From contig OY783198.1 of NCBI GenBank assembly GCA_963678675.1, positions 14,368,311 to 14,432,310 of the forward strand: DNA of 64,000 nucleotides, read 5' to 3'. Below, one piece after another: positions 40,071 through 50,071 of the stretch. The translations under genes were made by a program, and so were the position numbers. Under the pieces are notes generated by a model that searched no databases, was not told the DNA's origin, and saw only the letters and a list, made by a program, of their open reading frames with translations. Numbering within the stretch: position 1 is the stretch's first letter; every line of letters begins with the position of its first letter. Source of the DNA: Xiphydria camelus (lineage: Eukaryota > Arthropoda > Insecta > Hymenoptera > Xiphydriidae).

Positions 40071-40482
40071 AAGGCCCTTGCACACGTTGGACCAATGGGT
40101 TGGGCCAACGTGTACAGGACCACTTGGCGTAATTTGGTCGTTGGCGGCCAGTGTTGGCCGGCCAGCCGAATGTTGTTGGTTTTTCGTGCACACATCAAAG
40201 GATCTTGGCGCAGTCCGCCAACAGCGTTCACACGTTGGCCTCTCGTAGTTGCCGTTATATACTAAGAGATGGCGGCCGCGAAGATACTACGGTACACCTT
40301 CGGCTAGAATTTTTTGAGGTGATTGGAGGGACCATCAGGAAGTGTCATTTGCAAGGATTTTGCTCAGAACCCCTGCAAAAGACACGTCAGACGACTCAAA
40401 AATGAAAAAAATTTTGCTCAAAAAATATTCATACCTCCGGCTGAAAATTTATATATTACTTATTTGAAGATCACAGATGATG

Positions 40483-40515
<33 letters not shown>

Positions 40516-40894
40516 CGTCAGACGGCTAGGTCACTGATAAAGGGGTGTCAGACGCCCTCAAATTTGTAATTTTTGTTTCAAACATTGTTTTATGTTACCT
40601 CCGTCTGACGTTCTAATATATTAACTGACTTGTCATTTTTTTTGTCTTAACAAATTTTTCTTTACCTCTGACGTTTTAACATATTGTTTCAGAGACTTTT
40701 CTAAACATATAAAATAATTGTCAGACGAGAAAACCTATGCAAAATAGAAAGTGCTGTACAAGTAAATTGCCGCGGCTGCGATAGTTTCCACATCCATCCT
40801 CGTCAAATGGCCAATGCAGAATGAGCAACGCCAACGTGTAAGCGGTGTCCTTGTTCTTGGCCCAACTCATTGGCCCAACGTGTTCAGGGGCCTT
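40071..40894. mobile_element. TIR element with CACGTTGGCCCAA-type ends
   Basis: About 50 bp imperfect TIRs (AAGGCCCTTGCACACGTTGG ... mirrored to GGGGCCTT). The left part has further inverted CCAACGTGTGAAC-type copies. A (TGTA)n tract of about 32 bp lies at 40481-40512, and TCAGACG recurs nearby. No coding capacity. Confidence 0.65.
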
Positions 40895-41351
40895 TTAGAA
40901 GCGACCGCGAGCGAGTCGTGCGTTTAGTGATGTAGAGCTTCGCCTGATTAATCTCACAATAAAGATCTGTTTATCCTGTACGCGCAGGATCCTTCATATG
41001 TGTGGAACCCCTTCCCCACATGCCAACAAGACGTAGTGCCACCGCGTGACGCTTGGATGAAAGTCACGCTTGGCTATCGGGGCAGTTCAGAGCGGGACAT
41101 CCTGTAGGTACATAGTTTTCTAGCAGGCCTAAGTCTCCTAGCTGATATTTTAATGGGAAACTAATACTACACAAGATAAATGTCAATTCTAATATATATG
41201 AAAATAGTATCTTATGTCATTAGACGGTAATCTGAGGTTTTTTCAGGCTGTGTTTAATTAGGTCGTAGAACGAGGCATGGTGAGGGGACGAGGCTCGCCG
41301 AAGGCCTAAAAGAGTCGTTAAAATCCCAGGATTTCAGCCGAATGACATATA
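40895..41351. other. No gene seen
   Basis: Unremarkable sequence between two TIR elements. Confidence 0.35.
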
Positions 41352-42370
41352 GGGGAGAGTGGGGCATTGTCGCCAGTGGGGAAAAGTCACCACTAGCCTT
41401 TTTTTCAGCTACTATTAATCGTACGAACTCGATTTTTTTTAGTGGAAGTGAGCCTTAATGTCCCGACATTACCGACGGAGTTTAGTGAAATTTCAAGTTA
41501 TGTTGCGTTGTTTATAGCGTGACAAGTGTTTTCAATGCTCAAAAGTAATTTTTGGCGTTCAAAGAGCTTTTTGTCTAGTGTTTATAATTCAGCGTGCAAA
41601 ACAGTCGAGTTAAGTTGTTTTTATTCAGAGAAGGTTGCCGAACGCGACCACGGTACTGGTTGTCAAATTTATTTCGTATTTCGATATGTTATTGATGTTT
41701 GTGTGGAAAAATGGCGCGTGGGGTATTGTCACCACTCTGCACGTGGAGCGCAAAGTCGCCACAAACGTTACCTAATATTAAAAAAGTGAAATAAGTGACA
41801 ACATCACCAATCAACAACAACAACAGCAATCAATCAACCAACAATCAATCCAACAATCAATCCATCAATTCAACATCTCTATTCGGATCAATGTTTCAGA
41901 ATGTTATTAAATATTATTCCCATCGAATAGATAGTGCATGTACCTATAAATACCTCGAGAAAAACATCGCAGGCCAAGTATCAGATATTGTCCGACTCAG
42001 AAGATAACATGTGAATTTTTGTCGAAAAAAACTTGTTCTCTAGACTTAATTTCTTCTGGATATATTGTTTTTGTGGGAATAAATATTCAAAATGATATTT
42101 ACTTTTACTTATCTTACATTTCAGTTAAGTGGCGACTTTGCACCTGGGGGGTGGTGACTTTGCCCCACGATTTTACGATTCCCTGATTTTCTGTTAGTTC
42201 AGAATTTCTCTTTTTATAAATAAATTAATTACTGAACGTCCAAACAACTATATAGATTTCGTAGCCAGATGTTTTCTGAATCCAACGATGTGTAGAACAT
42301 TACAAAAATATATCTTTTTCTTGACAAATAAAAACATACAAAAAAGTGGCGACAATGCCCCACTCTCCCC
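41352..42370. mobile_element. TA-flanked 1.0 kb TIR element
   Basis: TA at 41350-41351 and 42371-42372. Ends GGGGAGAGTGGGGCATTGTC inverted at the right. Related words (GTGGCGACTTTGC, GGGTATTGTCACCAC, GCAAAGTCGCCAC, GGTGGTGACTTTGCCCC) recur inside at about 41720-41765 and 42125-42165. No credible gene; the short Asn/Ser/Gln-rich frame at 41795-42007 is low-complexity. Confidence 0.8.
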
Positions 42371-42612
42371 TACTATTCTTTCTCACGAATGTCCATTTCT
42401 CAAAACAAAACAAACAGAAGTATACATATATACGGCTTATTTCATGTTGCGTTTATCAGTTTAGAAAAAGGACCCGCTTCGGACTAAACAATCTTTTGAC
42501 AGCCTGCGGAATCCCGGTCGGTGTCATGCGGGAAAAACGCCATCTTACGGTCTAAAAGTAGGCTGGAAAAGGCCTCGAAATGGGCATGAGTGAGGAAAAA
42601 TAATATAAATAA

Positions 42613-42872
42613 GTAAAGTAAGGTGGGGTAAGAGCGTACCAAAAAATTGACGGGGCAAGTACATTATATCAACATATCAACAAAAATAATAATTTAGGTT
42701 AGCAACTACGGAAATACCTCTTAGATTAGAAAAACAGCTTAATTAACATATGTACTCACAAAACTTACAAATTAAAGATGGCAGCACCATTCGCTAAGAA
42801 ACTTTAATAAAAATTGATATGAGGCACTTGCTCCGTCTATTTTTTTGTAAGCTCTTAACCCACCTTGCCTTA
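42613..42872. mobile_element. 260 bp MITE
   Basis: Inverted ends AAGGTGGGGTAAGAGC and GCTCTTAACCCACCTT with further match (AATTGACGGGGCAAGTAC against GCACTTGCTCCGTC). Non-coding. Confidence 0.65.
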
Positions 42873-43126
42873 TCTATAATTTTAAAAAATATGAAAACAA
42901 TTCTTTCATGGCAAGAAATATTATATACATAAAAAGAGTTCATAAAATGTGTTTTAAAATGTATCCCAGTATTCTGTCACTTAGGGCCAGTATAGGGAAC
43001 TTGCACGAAGATTGGTGTGCCTCCTATTGGTGACTAGTCGAAGTGTTCGCGTGCACGTTTATTTGCAATTCATACGGAGGAGAATAAAAACAATTGTCAA
43101 TTAATTAATAATCATTGTTTTTAACT

Positions 43127-43475
43127 ATGGGAGCATCACGTATGACATGTTGTATAAAAGGTTGTTATAATACACCACGGAAGGTTATTGATAAAAGTAA
43201 ACAAATACATTTTTATACGTTTCCATCGGCTAGTTCCCACAGGAGCCCCTTTCTCGAACTCGCTCGTATCATTGCGTGCACGCATCTTAGCGAATAGACC
43301 AATCAGGATTAAGTATTCCGTTGTGGTAGGGTTGCGGACAACGGAATACTTGATCCTGATTGATCTATTTGCTAAGATGCGTGCATGCAAAGATACGAGC
43401 GAGTTCGAGAAAGGGGCCCAGGCCTTGGAAACTTGATAAACGCAAATTGTGGATTAAAGCTGTACAAACATTTGT
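43127..43475 (+). pseudogene. THAP-domain exon split by a hairpin MITE
   Basis: ATG at 43127 then MTCCIKGCYNTPRK and IHFYTFPS, the start of a THAP C2CH finger. The frame is interrupted at about 43244 by the hairpin MITE and the next THAP signature (KRKLWIKAV) appears right after it at about 43437-43470, followed by a splice donor (GT at 43476). No later exon with the closing His was identified with confidence. Confidence 0.6.
43244..43419. mobile_element. Hairpin MITE, CAATCAGGA core family
   Basis: Arms of about 80 bp: GGGGCCCCTTTCTCGAACTC-type ends, GCATCTTAGC, and the core GACCAATCAGGAT.AAGTATTCCGTTGT around a short loop TAGGGTTGCGG. It disrupts the THAP exon. Confidence 0.75.
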
Positions 43476-44156
43476 GTAAGTACAAAAGCAAAACTTATTC
43501 TCGTATTTATAGAATTATATAAAGTAGAATGTCAGTAAGAGTGGTTTACATTGTTTTTTTATGTACTAAAATTAATGGAATCGAAAAAATAATTGTGTGC
43601 ATTATGACGGCATAGTGTACATAGTCTCTTCTATTTTTTCTTCTTTTTCAGTAAAGATCCGACAGTTTTTGATACCAACAACAGTTTAAAACATGACCAG
43701 CTTGTAATAATTTTGAACCTTTGACAAAATTCTGATTGATTTCGAGGTTGTGCTTCATTGGAATAAACCCATATTTAATTACTTTTAACATTTTGTTAAT
43801 ATTTCGATATCACTCTAATACTTTATTGCACGCTGATACTTGTAATAACCGCCAGAAGTGGTGCTGCCGTCGATTTACTACGCCATCTACAGTTCGTGCA
43901 AGTTTCCTATTACCACATCAGGTTAAACCGAAGGTTGCAGGTTAATCTTCGGGTTAGCCAAAATGACTGTATTATAAAATTTGGTTAAATAAGGAGTGGA
44001 GTTTAACTACCTTTTTTTTGATGTGTAAACATCTATGCTATGGCTCTGCGGTAGGACCTTCCTGGGAAATTGAGCGTCAGACGTAAGCCATGTAGATGTG
44101 ACTGCGTCAGTGTGTGTGTGGCGCTACTGCGCATACTATTCGCGCAAACTGGATTA

Positions 44157-45295
44157 TCTCAACGGGAAAACATTTTAGAGAAAAATTTTTAATACAAAAC
44201 TTTAAGGATTTTCCCTTGGCTACCCAGTGGTCGTATTGGATTTGACCTTGACCGTGACCTTTAAGGTAATATCAAATGCCTTCCTAAACCGTTCATCCAA
44301 TTGCGATGGAACTTTGGGGAATGGTTGGACGCATGCTCGCGAAGGTTTCTGAGTTAGTAAATCTTATACAGGGTGTTCAAAATGTACCGGTACTGATGAT
44401 TATTATGCCTTCCTAAACCGTTCATCCGAAGGCGATGAAAAGTTGGGGAATGGTTGGACGCATGCCCGCGAAAGTTTCTGAGTTAGTAAATCTTGTACAG
44501 GGTGTTCAAAAAGTACCGGTACGGATGATTATTATGCCTTCCTAAAAATCCGTTCATCCGATTGCGATGAAAATTTGGGGAACAGTTGGACGCATATCCG
44601 CGAAGGTTTGAGTTAGTAAATCTTATACAGGGTGTTCAAACAGTACCGATACGGATGATTATTATGCCTTCCTAAACCGTTCATTCGATTGCGATGAAAC
44701 TTTGGGGAATGGTTGGACGCATGCCCGCCAAGGTTTCTGAGTTAGTAAATCTTATAAAAGGTGTTCAAAAAGTACCGGTACTGATGATTATTATGCCTTC
44801 CTAAACCGTTCATCCGATTACGCTGAAAACTTGGGAAATGGTTGGACGCATGCCCGCGAAGGTTTCTGAGTTAGTAAATCTTATACAGGGTGTTCAAAAA
44901 GTACCGGTACGGATGATTATTATGCCTTCCTAAACCGTTCATCCGATTGCGATGAGAATTTGGGGAACAGTTGGACGCATATCTGCGAAGGTTTCTGACT
45001 TAGTAAATCTTATACAGGGTGTTCAAAAAGTCGAACTATACTTGACCTAAATTTGACCTCCGCTGACAATAAAGGTAACATGAAAAAAAATGGTCAAGGA
45101 CACATTTGAACGTGAAAAAAAATTAATTTGACCTTTATATAACCTTGAATGTCATGGTCAAGGTCAAATCCAATATGACCATTGCGTAGCCCGGGAAAAA
45201 TACTAAAAGTTTTGTATTAAAAATGTATTTAAACAATGGTGGACGGACAAAATCAATCCACAATCTACCCGTGCAAAGCCGGGACGGGCTGCTAG
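44157..45295 (+). mobile_element. Helitron-like insertion with 129 bp tandem repeats
   Basis: Right end shows a GC-rich hairpin (CCCGTGCAAAGCCGGGACGGG) a few bases before CTAG|T, the pattern of Helitron 3' ends; the left end is placed at TC after an A at 44156. Near the ends a block TTGGATTTGACCTTGACC and its inverse (about 44238 and 45160) are present. The 5' boundary is uncertain. Confidence 0.4.
44270..45020. repeat. Six tandem copies of a unit of about 129 bp
   Basis: Units begin at GTTCATCC near 44291, 44420, 44552, 44679, 44808 and 44937. Each holds TTCCTAAACCGTTCATCCGA, TTGGGGAATGGTTGGACGCA and TACAGGGTGTTCAAAAAGTA. Slight divergence between units; non-coding. Confidence 0.85.
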
Positions 45296-46377
45296 TAAGT
45301 TATAAATCTGATATAATAATAATAAATATTTTATTATAGAAAAAATTAAACTTCTTTATGTCGAACTACGACGTCATATTCCCCAATTAAACTCGGACCG
45401 CAGATAATTGTAAGATGTTTACACATCCTCCGTGAGTACAACGGCACTCACACCTTTTTTTTTAAGGAGGGGGAATGCTTTTTACGCACGCACCGGGTGT
45501 GGCAAGCACCCGGGCAGTGTGGAACTCGAGGACATCCCGCCGCAGTATGATTCCTGCGAGTGCAATACGGGAGCCCCCCTAACCACTAAACCTAACCTCC
45601 GTCCTCATCACCCATGATGATGACAGCTCCTGGAAATAGCCAGCAAGGGCCCGACTGCAGGAAACTCCCTTCGGCGTGAGCTCGTCGCTCTCCATATCAG
45701 ATACTCATGCCAGCGACCTCTCCAATGGCATCTAGTAATGCGATGCCAACCACATAGACTCCCGGAAGACGTAGCTACCGGCTACGCCACGTCAGGTCCT
45801 CTTAAGGAGAGGGCAAACGGTCAACACGGTGAGCGCGAGGACACCTCTCACGCCCGCCGGTCGACACAAGTCACCTCCCGAAAACACCCAATCATTCAAC
45901 CTCGCGTGCAAGCGTCGGCCTGTGTCACCAGTGTTCAGAAACACTCCCAGAGGAGTGGTGGGGAAATCCCCACATATCTGTCCACCGGGACCGATCGCAT
46001 GGCCTCATGCACTACCGCACGAGCCAATCCGATGGTGCAGGGGACGCGCAACCTAGCATCCACGGGTTGGCCTTGCCTTCGCGGTACACATTCATACGTA
46101 CCCATACACACCATCACACACTCACACACTCACATACGCACATATACGAGACGGCCGTCTACCTATTGGTCGCACTAGGCCGGACGTCTGCCGATGACCG
46201 AGGCACTCCGAGCGGAGTGGTGGGGCAAGCACCACAAGCCCGGTTCACCAGCCAGCCAGTACGTCTCCACCAGTATGCGCAGTGGTACTCAGCCATTGCG
46301 CCCTTCCCGCTCGCGAGTCCTTTCGGCCTCCTCCTTCCTAGTAAGGACAGCCTTGGCGAACCGTACCACTACTGCCC

Positions 46378-46532
46378 AGGGCTCCCTTTCTCGAGTCACT
46401 CGCAAAAGAAACATACGTTTTTTGGCGAGTAGACCAATTAGGGCCCCCACCACAACGGAATACTTGATCCTGATTGGTTTATTGGCTAAGATGCGCATAC
46501 GTAACTTTGCGAGTGACTCGAGAAAGGCCCCC
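46378..46532. mobile_element. Hairpin MITE, CAATCAGGA core family
   Basis: Ends GGGCTCCCTTTCTCGAGTCA / mirrored GGCCCCC, core with CCACAACGGAATACTTGATC. Close relative of the copy at 21326-21709. Confidence 0.75.
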
Positions 46533-46539
46533 AGAGTGT

Positions 46540-46685
46540 CTATTCTGTAACTCGTTACGACCCGTAACGACGGTTGTCGTTAGCATTAGTCCAATCAGGA
46601 CCCCCATCACAACGGAATACTTGATCCTGATTGGACTAATGCTAACGACAACCGTCGTTACGGGTCGTAACGAGTTACAGAATAG
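46540..46685. mobile_element. Hairpin with the CAATCAGGA core and different outer arms
   Basis: Perfect arms starting CTATTCTGTAACTCGTTACG continue through GACGGTTGTCGTTAGC to the core CCAATCAGGACCCCC. The outer arms are unrelated in sequence to those at 46378-46532. Confidence 0.8.
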
Positions 46686-47149
46686 GCCTACAGGCCTCCT
46701 TACTGTCCAACATCCGAGGGGAGTTTAACTACCTGAATCAGTTTACCGTCAGATATCTGTCGGTTAACCATAGAGTTCAGGTTAACTCGGGGTTGACGCA
46801 TGCGCAGAGTGGTCGGTCGCTGCTCTAACCTACAAACGTCCGGGAGTGCAGCTGTAAACATTCATGACTCGTGTTTTACATTTTAGTTTATTGGCGTAAA
46901 TGATTGAAGGGGTGGCATTCTCGTGTCCACCTGTGGTGTACATTTTGTGGATCTGGTTTGTGTTTAACATCATGTGTTTAGATCATGCCAAAGGGATTCA
47001 GGGATACTGCAAAAGATGCGAAGTGAGCTACTGGAGTATGCTTGGTATCTAATTTTATTTGTGTAAAGTATTCCAATACTCTTCTGTTTCCAGATTCAAA
47101 TTGCTAATCCGACCTTATATGGTGCTTCAAATGGGATATCAATGCTGAT

Positions 47150-47232
47150 CCCTCCGTAGCCCGCGCCGTTCAGTGTCATACCTAGAACCGCTGGCTTAGG
47201 GCACGCTATGCCCGTGCGCGGGCTACGGAGGG
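47150..47232. mobile_element. Short palindromic MITE with CCCTCCGTAGCC ends
   Basis: CCCTCCGTAGCCCGCGC and mirrored GCGCGGGCTACGGAGGG, TTAA on the right (47233-47236), TGAT at the left. The same insertion exists inverted at 49007-49089 in the other arm, so it preceded the inverted duplication. Confidence 0.7.
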
Positions 47233-47235
47233 TTA

Positions 47236-47869
47236 AAGGAAATTCTTTCAGAACTTAATAGTCCTATAGTATACGCTCACAATGATCTACTGGGAAATGT
47301 ATTGTGCAATGAAAAAGAAAATAGCGTTACTTTCATTGACTACGAGTACACTGCTTTTAACTATGAGGCTTTTGATATATCCAATCATTTTATTGAATTT
47401 GCTGGTAATTATATGATCCATTTACTAATCACACACTAATCATTTTTATAGCATAGAGAAGTAATACAAAATCTCTTATTTTTTCAGGTATAGATAATCC
47501 TGACTTTTCTCTGTATCCGGAGGAAACATTGCGAAGGGCTTGGCTTAGAATATATCTTCGTACGTACAAAGAAGCCAAAGATGTATCCGAAGATACTGTT
47601 ACTAAACTTTTTATACCGAGGTTTATATTTCCTCCTTTATCTCATTTCTTGTGGGGTTGCTGGGCGCTTATACAGAGCGAACATTCAAATATCGACTACG
47701 ATTTTCTAGAGTAAGTTTATTTAATTATTATTAGATTGTAATCAGGATATTTTCATTTCATAATATTCATATTTCATTTGATCATAATCGTTTTGATAAT
47801 AGATACGCTTCTTTCAGATTTAACGAACACTTCAAAATGAAGGACGAATGCCTGAACATGAAGTTATAA
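47236..47869 (+). pseudogene. Ethanolamine kinase, 3' exons, captured copy
   Basis: Exons 47236-47404, 47488-47710 and 47803-47869 join in phase with GT-AG introns and end in TAA. Landmarks of ethanolamine/choline kinases: the Brenner-type catalytic HND, VTFIDYEY with the Mg-binding Asp, FDISNHFIEFAG, LSHFLWGCWALIQSEHS, and FRFNEHFKMK. The enzyme phosphorylates ethanolamine in the CDP-ethanolamine pathway. The catalytic loop reads HNDLLGN, one residue shorter than the usual HND-x4-N; the inverted partial copy at 48852-49506 keeps the full length HNDLLLGN. The N-terminal half is missing; sequence left of 47150 (from an acceptor at about 47095) is not recognisable. Likely a gene fragment carried by the element rather than a working gene. 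Confidence 0.75.
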
Positions 47870-48851
47870 AATTTACGTCAAGACGAAATCATTCCATACA
47901 ATGAAGAATTTTAATCATTCCCAACGACGTATTCTATATGATACTATTTAATTTTACCAGCTTGTTAACTGGATTTCTCAAAGAAATTATCTCCTTTTAT
48001 TCAGATTCATTATAACAGCAATTGAAAATAATTGCAAATGAAAATACCGTGATATAATAGCTTAAATCATACAGTATTTTATATAAACAATAGAATAATA
48101 TACACATAATAGAATCATGTACATATTATGTTACCGAATAAAAAAATGTTTTCTGTTATCCATCATGTTTTTCCCGAAATTTCTAAAAATTTCTTTTGAC
48201 ATTTTTTAACGTTATCATCGGAATTAACTATTGAGTTTTTTCTCCGTACTAGTCCATGGAATTGATACATTTTACCTTGCATGAAATGAGGTAGTTCTGA
48301 TTTTTGGATATGTCATATGTGATGAAGCGGTAATAACAAATCCGAGTTTTCGACTTCGGAAGCCCTCCGGATCATTGTTAAATAATTGAAAAACCGCTAA
48401 ATTTTAGGACTTTTTTCAGTTTTTGTCAATTTTGACAACCAAGGACTAATGTTACGGCAAAATCATTCAATACAATTTTAAAGCAAATAAAATTTGCAAC
48501 GAAATGGGATTAATTTGGACTTGGTAGACCAAATAGTTTTTAAGATACAGCAATTCAAAGTTTTGCAAAATTTCCAAGGAAAGGAAATTTTAGTTTTTTT
48601 AAAGTTATCGTCAGTTTTAACCACTAAGGATCTATTTTATGAAAAAAATTATCGTATACGTTATTAAAGTAGACTAAATTTGCACCAAAGCGAGTCAAAT
48701 TTGGTCTATGTAGATCTAATAGTACCTGAGATACAGCGGTCCAAAGTTGATGAGGTTAGTAAGCAAATATTAAAGGATGGTTTGTAAAATGAAGTACGGC
48801 CGTAACGATATATATTTAGTGTAAACTAATTTTTATAACTTGCATGTTCCA
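47870..48851. other. Kinase 3' flank inside the element
   Basis: AT-rich with no gene. Contains two loosely similar stretches (TTTTTTCAG/AGTTTTTGTCAATTTTGACAACCAAGGACTAA near 48415 and CGTCAGTTTTAACCACTAAGGA near 48610) that look like an old direct repeat. Confidence 0.4.
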
Positions 48852-49506
48852 TGGATATATCAAAAGCCTCATAGTTAAAAGCAGTGTACTCGTAGTCAAT
48901 GAAAGTAACGCTATTTTCTTTTTCATTGCACAATACATTTCCCAGTAGAAGATCATTGTGAGCGTATACTATAGGACTATCAAGTTCTGAAAGAATTTCC
49001 TTTAACCCTCCGTAGCCCGCGCACGGGCATAGCGTGCCCTAAGCCAGCGGTTCTAGGTGTGACACTGAACGGCGCGGGCTACGGAGGGATCAGCATTGAT
49101 ATCCCATTTGAAGCACCATATAAGGTCGGATTAGCAATTTGAATCTGGAAACAGAAGAGTATTGGAATACTTTACACAAATAAAATTAGATATCAAGCAT
49201 ACTCCAATAGCTCACTTCGCATCTTTTGCAGTATCCCTGAATCCCTTTGGCATGATCTAAACACATGATGATAAACACAAACCAGATCCACAAAATGTAC
49301 ACCACAGGTGGACACGAGAATGCCACACCTTCAATCATTTACGCCAATAAACTAAAATGTAAAACACGAGTCATGAATGTTTACAGCTGCACTCCCGGAC
49401 GTTTGTAGGTTAGAGCAGCGACCGACCACTCTGCGCATGCGTCAACCCCGAGTTAACCTGAACTCTATGGTTAACGGACAGATATCTGACGGTGAACTTA
49501 TTTTAG
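48852..49506 (-). repeat. Inverted copy of the kinase 5' part (right arm)
   Basis: Reverse complement of 46735-47380 with few differences, including the palindromic MITE and the exon through FDIS. The match stops abruptly at ATATCCA. It retains a Leu codon absent from the left arm (in the HND loop, at about 48951-48953). Confidence 0.85.
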
Positions 49507-49688
49507 TTAACCAAATTTTGTAATACAGTCATTTTGGCTAACCCGAAGATTAACCTGCAACATTCGGTTTAACCTGATGTGGTAATACTGGCCCTAACGA
49601 TGAAAAAAACGCCGGAATTTTACTATCATATAACTTCTTGGAAGCAAAGTTACGCAGATGAAGATCCTCTGATAACTAAGTCGACAAT

Positions 49689-50071
49689 ATAATGTTTCTT
49701 TAATTAACATTTTTGTTAAATTTACTTAATAAAATATCTTTCACATATTTAGCATTCCTCATTACAGTTTCCAAGAGCTTATCATACACAAAAATTGAAA
49801 AAAGCAGAAAAATTAAGACTGAGTCCAAAAACAGTACAAGTGCATACATGAAGCAGCCACGCGGGCCGAAGGAAAGGAAACGGGACGAAGCGAAACGAAG
49901 CGAGACTCAAGGACGGAGAAAGGCGAAGGCTTTATTCGACGAGACAAAGGCCGATCGGCTACACGAAAAAGCGACTGAACTGTGCGAACGTCGTGGCTGC
50001 TCTGCCGCGTCCCCACGCGTCGGTGGCGTCGGTCGCCTAAAACATGGCGGGGCGCGCACGCGTGGGAGCGG
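49689..50071. other. Presumed 3' UTR side of the Gypsy-type copy
   Basis: GC rises from about 49850. The open frame here (Arg/Lys/Glu-rich) is not recognised. An LTR may lie here but no partner was found. Confidence 0.35.

Larger units (their letters stand above)
42994..43908. mobile_element. TIR element with THAP fragment, inserted in the left end repeat
   Basis: Ends AGGGAACTTGCACGAA and TTCGTGCAAGTTTCCT; AT on both sides. Comparison with the uninterrupted end at 49575-49594 shows precisely where it went in (GGGCCAGT-AT-TACC). It carries a THAP exon at 43127-43475. Confidence 0.75.
43998..46734 (-). mobile_element. Retroposon-like insertion bounded by a 15 bp target duplication
   Basis: GGAGTTTAACTACCT occurs at 43998-44012 and 46720-46734; between them 2707 bp interrupt the left arm of the kinase-bearing element. 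The left edge starts with a run of eight T, as expected for a poly(A) element inserted in minus orientation by target-primed reverse transcription. No reverse transcriptase was recognised; the sequence at 45430-46330 resembles, weakly, non-autonomous or 5'-truncated retroelement DNA. Several younger elements are nested within. Confidence 0.6.
42984..49594. mobile_element. TA-flanked foldback-like element carrying ethanolamine kinase exons
   Basis: TA at 42982-42983 and 49595-49596; ends GGGCCAGTATTACCACATCA / mirrored. The left arm is interrupted by two insertions (42994-43908 and 44013-46719) and resumes at 46735; the right arm is continuous from 49594 down to about 48852. After the end repeat of about 90 bp, arms remain inverted copies of each other up to 47380 and 48852 (about 650 bp, very few differences), including an exon of ethanolamine kinase. 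The core 47381-48851 holds the remaining exons. Confidence 0.7.

Noticed and set aside
44270..45020. Regular repeats resembling a CRISPR array
   Set aside because: Adjacent tandem units of 129 bp with no unique spacers, in a eukaryotic transposon.
45432..46432. Plus-strand frames with Pro/His/Arg-rich translations
   Set aside because: No recognisable domain; they overlap in several frames and sit inside a retroposon-like insertion.
47095..47149. An extra kinase exon left of the palindromic MITE
   Set aside because: An acceptor-like site exists but none of the frames resembles the kinase family.
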